Source: Liolophura sinensis
Taxonomy: Eukaryota; Mollusca; Polyplacophora; Chitonida; Chitonidae
Direction: 5' to 3'
DNA: 64,000 bases
Assembly (NCBI RefSeq): GCF_032854445.1
Contig: NC_088295.1
Span: 90,566,644 to 90,630,643 of the forward strand
The notes below the pieces were generated by a model. It made no database searches and was not told the DNA's origin. It saw nothing but the letters and a program-made list of their open reading frames with translations. How positions within the stretch are numbered: the stretch's first letter is position 1; each line of letters begins with the position of its first letter. This document shows, piece after piece, positions 62,756-64,000 of the stretch. Made by a program: the position numbers and the translations under genes.

Positions 62756-64000
62756 CTAGACAAAATTGAAAGTTCTGATCCTAAACTCAACTAGCTGATA
62801 TTGTGACACTGCAACTCAAGATGATATTTACTGAAATCTGAGAAGTCTGTGAATGACATGAATCTGTATGTAAATTTAACTGCTTATTGGTATTTTTATT
62901 TAATGTGCTTATTAGTTTAATAAAACTTAATTGATTGGATGCCCTGTAGCTTGAGAGCTGCTGAAACATTTTCTGGAACTAAAATGGCTCTAGATATGGC
63001 CATAATATTATGATGTACTAATTTAATAGTGGTTTACAGTTGAACTTTTTAGCATTGATTGAAATCAGTGGATTTTGGAAAGATAATGTTCCAAAAATCA
63101 CAATGCTGAAATGTTTCATGCAGATAAAATTTCAGTTACTAGAGACTGAAAAGCAGTGGCATCTTTCAAAAGTAACCATGTAGTTGAAGCAGATACCCAC
63201 AATTATGGCAGTATGTTGGCTGCAATTACTATAAAGATAAGATCAAAAATAACAATCAGGGTGATTATAATGTTGTACATGCACTTCGGACAACATAAAA
63301 CTGGCAGTGCTGACTTTAAAGGCAGACTGCTATGTGTGATGTCACAGCCATCATCCCAGACTTAGCATTTCTAATTGCACATTAATGCATCAAGTTAATC
63401 AGCAAGCTGAGGCCTATATTCATGTCTGTAACACACACTCCTGATGCAAGACTGCACTGTAAACACTACCATCTACCCCAAGGGTAAGGATTCATCAGGT
63501 ACAATTCTATAGTATCCATGGCAACCAAAGTTAAAACTGTTACTTGTGATCAGAGTTGCCCATCTCTATTAATAATGTATATTTGTATCTCTGGAATCCA
63601 TGCAGTGTCTCTATTACCAGCTCATCAAGTTTTTCCTATCTTCGTTTTTCAGTCTTGATTTTAGCCGTCAACCTGATAGGCCAGAATACTGCATGGTGTT
63701 ACTGTACACAGTTCACAGTTGAAAACCAAGATTCCATGTCTTGATAATATGGTGCAAATTTATCCGAGGATTTCCTGAAGCCATTTAGATGCGTGTAATG
63801 AGGCACTAAATAAGGTTTCATATAAGGTTGCATATAAGGCTATGGTAATCCTCCCATAAAACTGTTTTGGTAAAGATTACAAAACTTGCAGGACTAATTG
63901 AACAGCCGCTCAACTATCTATTGTTTGGCATTCTAAAACCCCAGCGACATTAAACTTTGCCACACAGTATAAAATAAACACCAAGAATATGACACTGCAA

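Larger units (their letters stand above)
49079..64000 (-). other. Upstream intron, at least 14.9 kb, Ig1 not found
   Basis: I looked on the minus strand for an Ig1 exon (paired Cys, Trp, YxC with splice sites) and for a signal peptide and saw neither. The stretch contains the 28-bp, 43-bp, 40-bp, 24-bp, 45-bp and 38-bp arrays, copy B of the dispersed repeat and a SINE fragment. Several unique segments (49.48-50.14, 56.9-57.3, 58.38-58.72, 61.1-61.56 kb) look more complex than the background. 62.8-64.0 kb shows nothing recognisable. Confidence 0.65.

Noticed and set aside
62017-62794. Three overlapping frames of 229-256 codons
   Set aside because: They come from the 38-bp array; the peptides are 38-residue cycles with no domain.

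Overview
The window is nuclear DNA from an animal, most likely a mollusc or a closely related lophotrochozoan. It is AT-rich and shows no bacterial gene density. It carries a multi-exon gene with GT-AG introns, a tRNA-derived SINE ending in AAATAAATAAAT, and very many tandem repeats. The mollusc assignment rests on the look of the SINE tail, on the frequent ACATGTA and GTTATCTCCCTT words, and on gene content. It is an inference, not a match to a named species.

One gene is supported. It lies on the minus strand and runs from about 49.1 kb down to a stop codon at 4.93 kb. Twelve exons can be joined with exact phase agreement at every junction (3,791 coding bases including the stop, about 1,263 residues). 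They encode the C-terminal part of an IGSF9/Turtle-family neuronal adhesion receptor: Ig2, Ig3, Ig4, Ig5 (two exons), FN3-1 (two exons), FN3-2, a Ser/Thr-rich stalk, one transmembrane helix, a short juxtamembrane exon, and a 613-residue disordered tail ending in a basic coiled coil. The signal peptide and Ig1 expected from the family are not seen and probably lie beyond base 64,000. A thirteenth, in-frame 81-nt candidate exon (14607-14687) sits between FN3-1 and FN3-2.

Layout from left to right: 1-4.9 kb is 3' flank and 3' UTR with a decayed SINE. 4.9-12.1 kb holds the tail, juxtamembrane, transmembrane, stalk and FN3-2 exons, with 73-bp and 68-bp minisatellites in the introns. 12.1-20.5 kb is an intron with a 53-bp array fused to the candidate exon, a 24-bp array and a GC-richer island. 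20.5-25.9 kb holds the FN3-1, Ig5, Ig4 and Ig3 exons with 42-bp and 12-bp arrays. 25.9-48.8 kb is one 22.9-kb intron with many arrays, a SINE with target-site duplication, a dispersed repeat, a foldback and a possible hAT-like element. 48.8-49.1 kb is the Ig2 exon. 49.1-64 kb is upstream intron, with a 4.4-kb minisatellite and several unique stretches that could be regulatory.

About 30% of the window is tandem repeat by my tally. The arrays produce many long but spurious reading frames, which are not annotated as genes. The most interesting structure is the 53-bp array at 13.5-14.6 kb: each unit repeats the 3' end of the candidate exon together with a splice donor.
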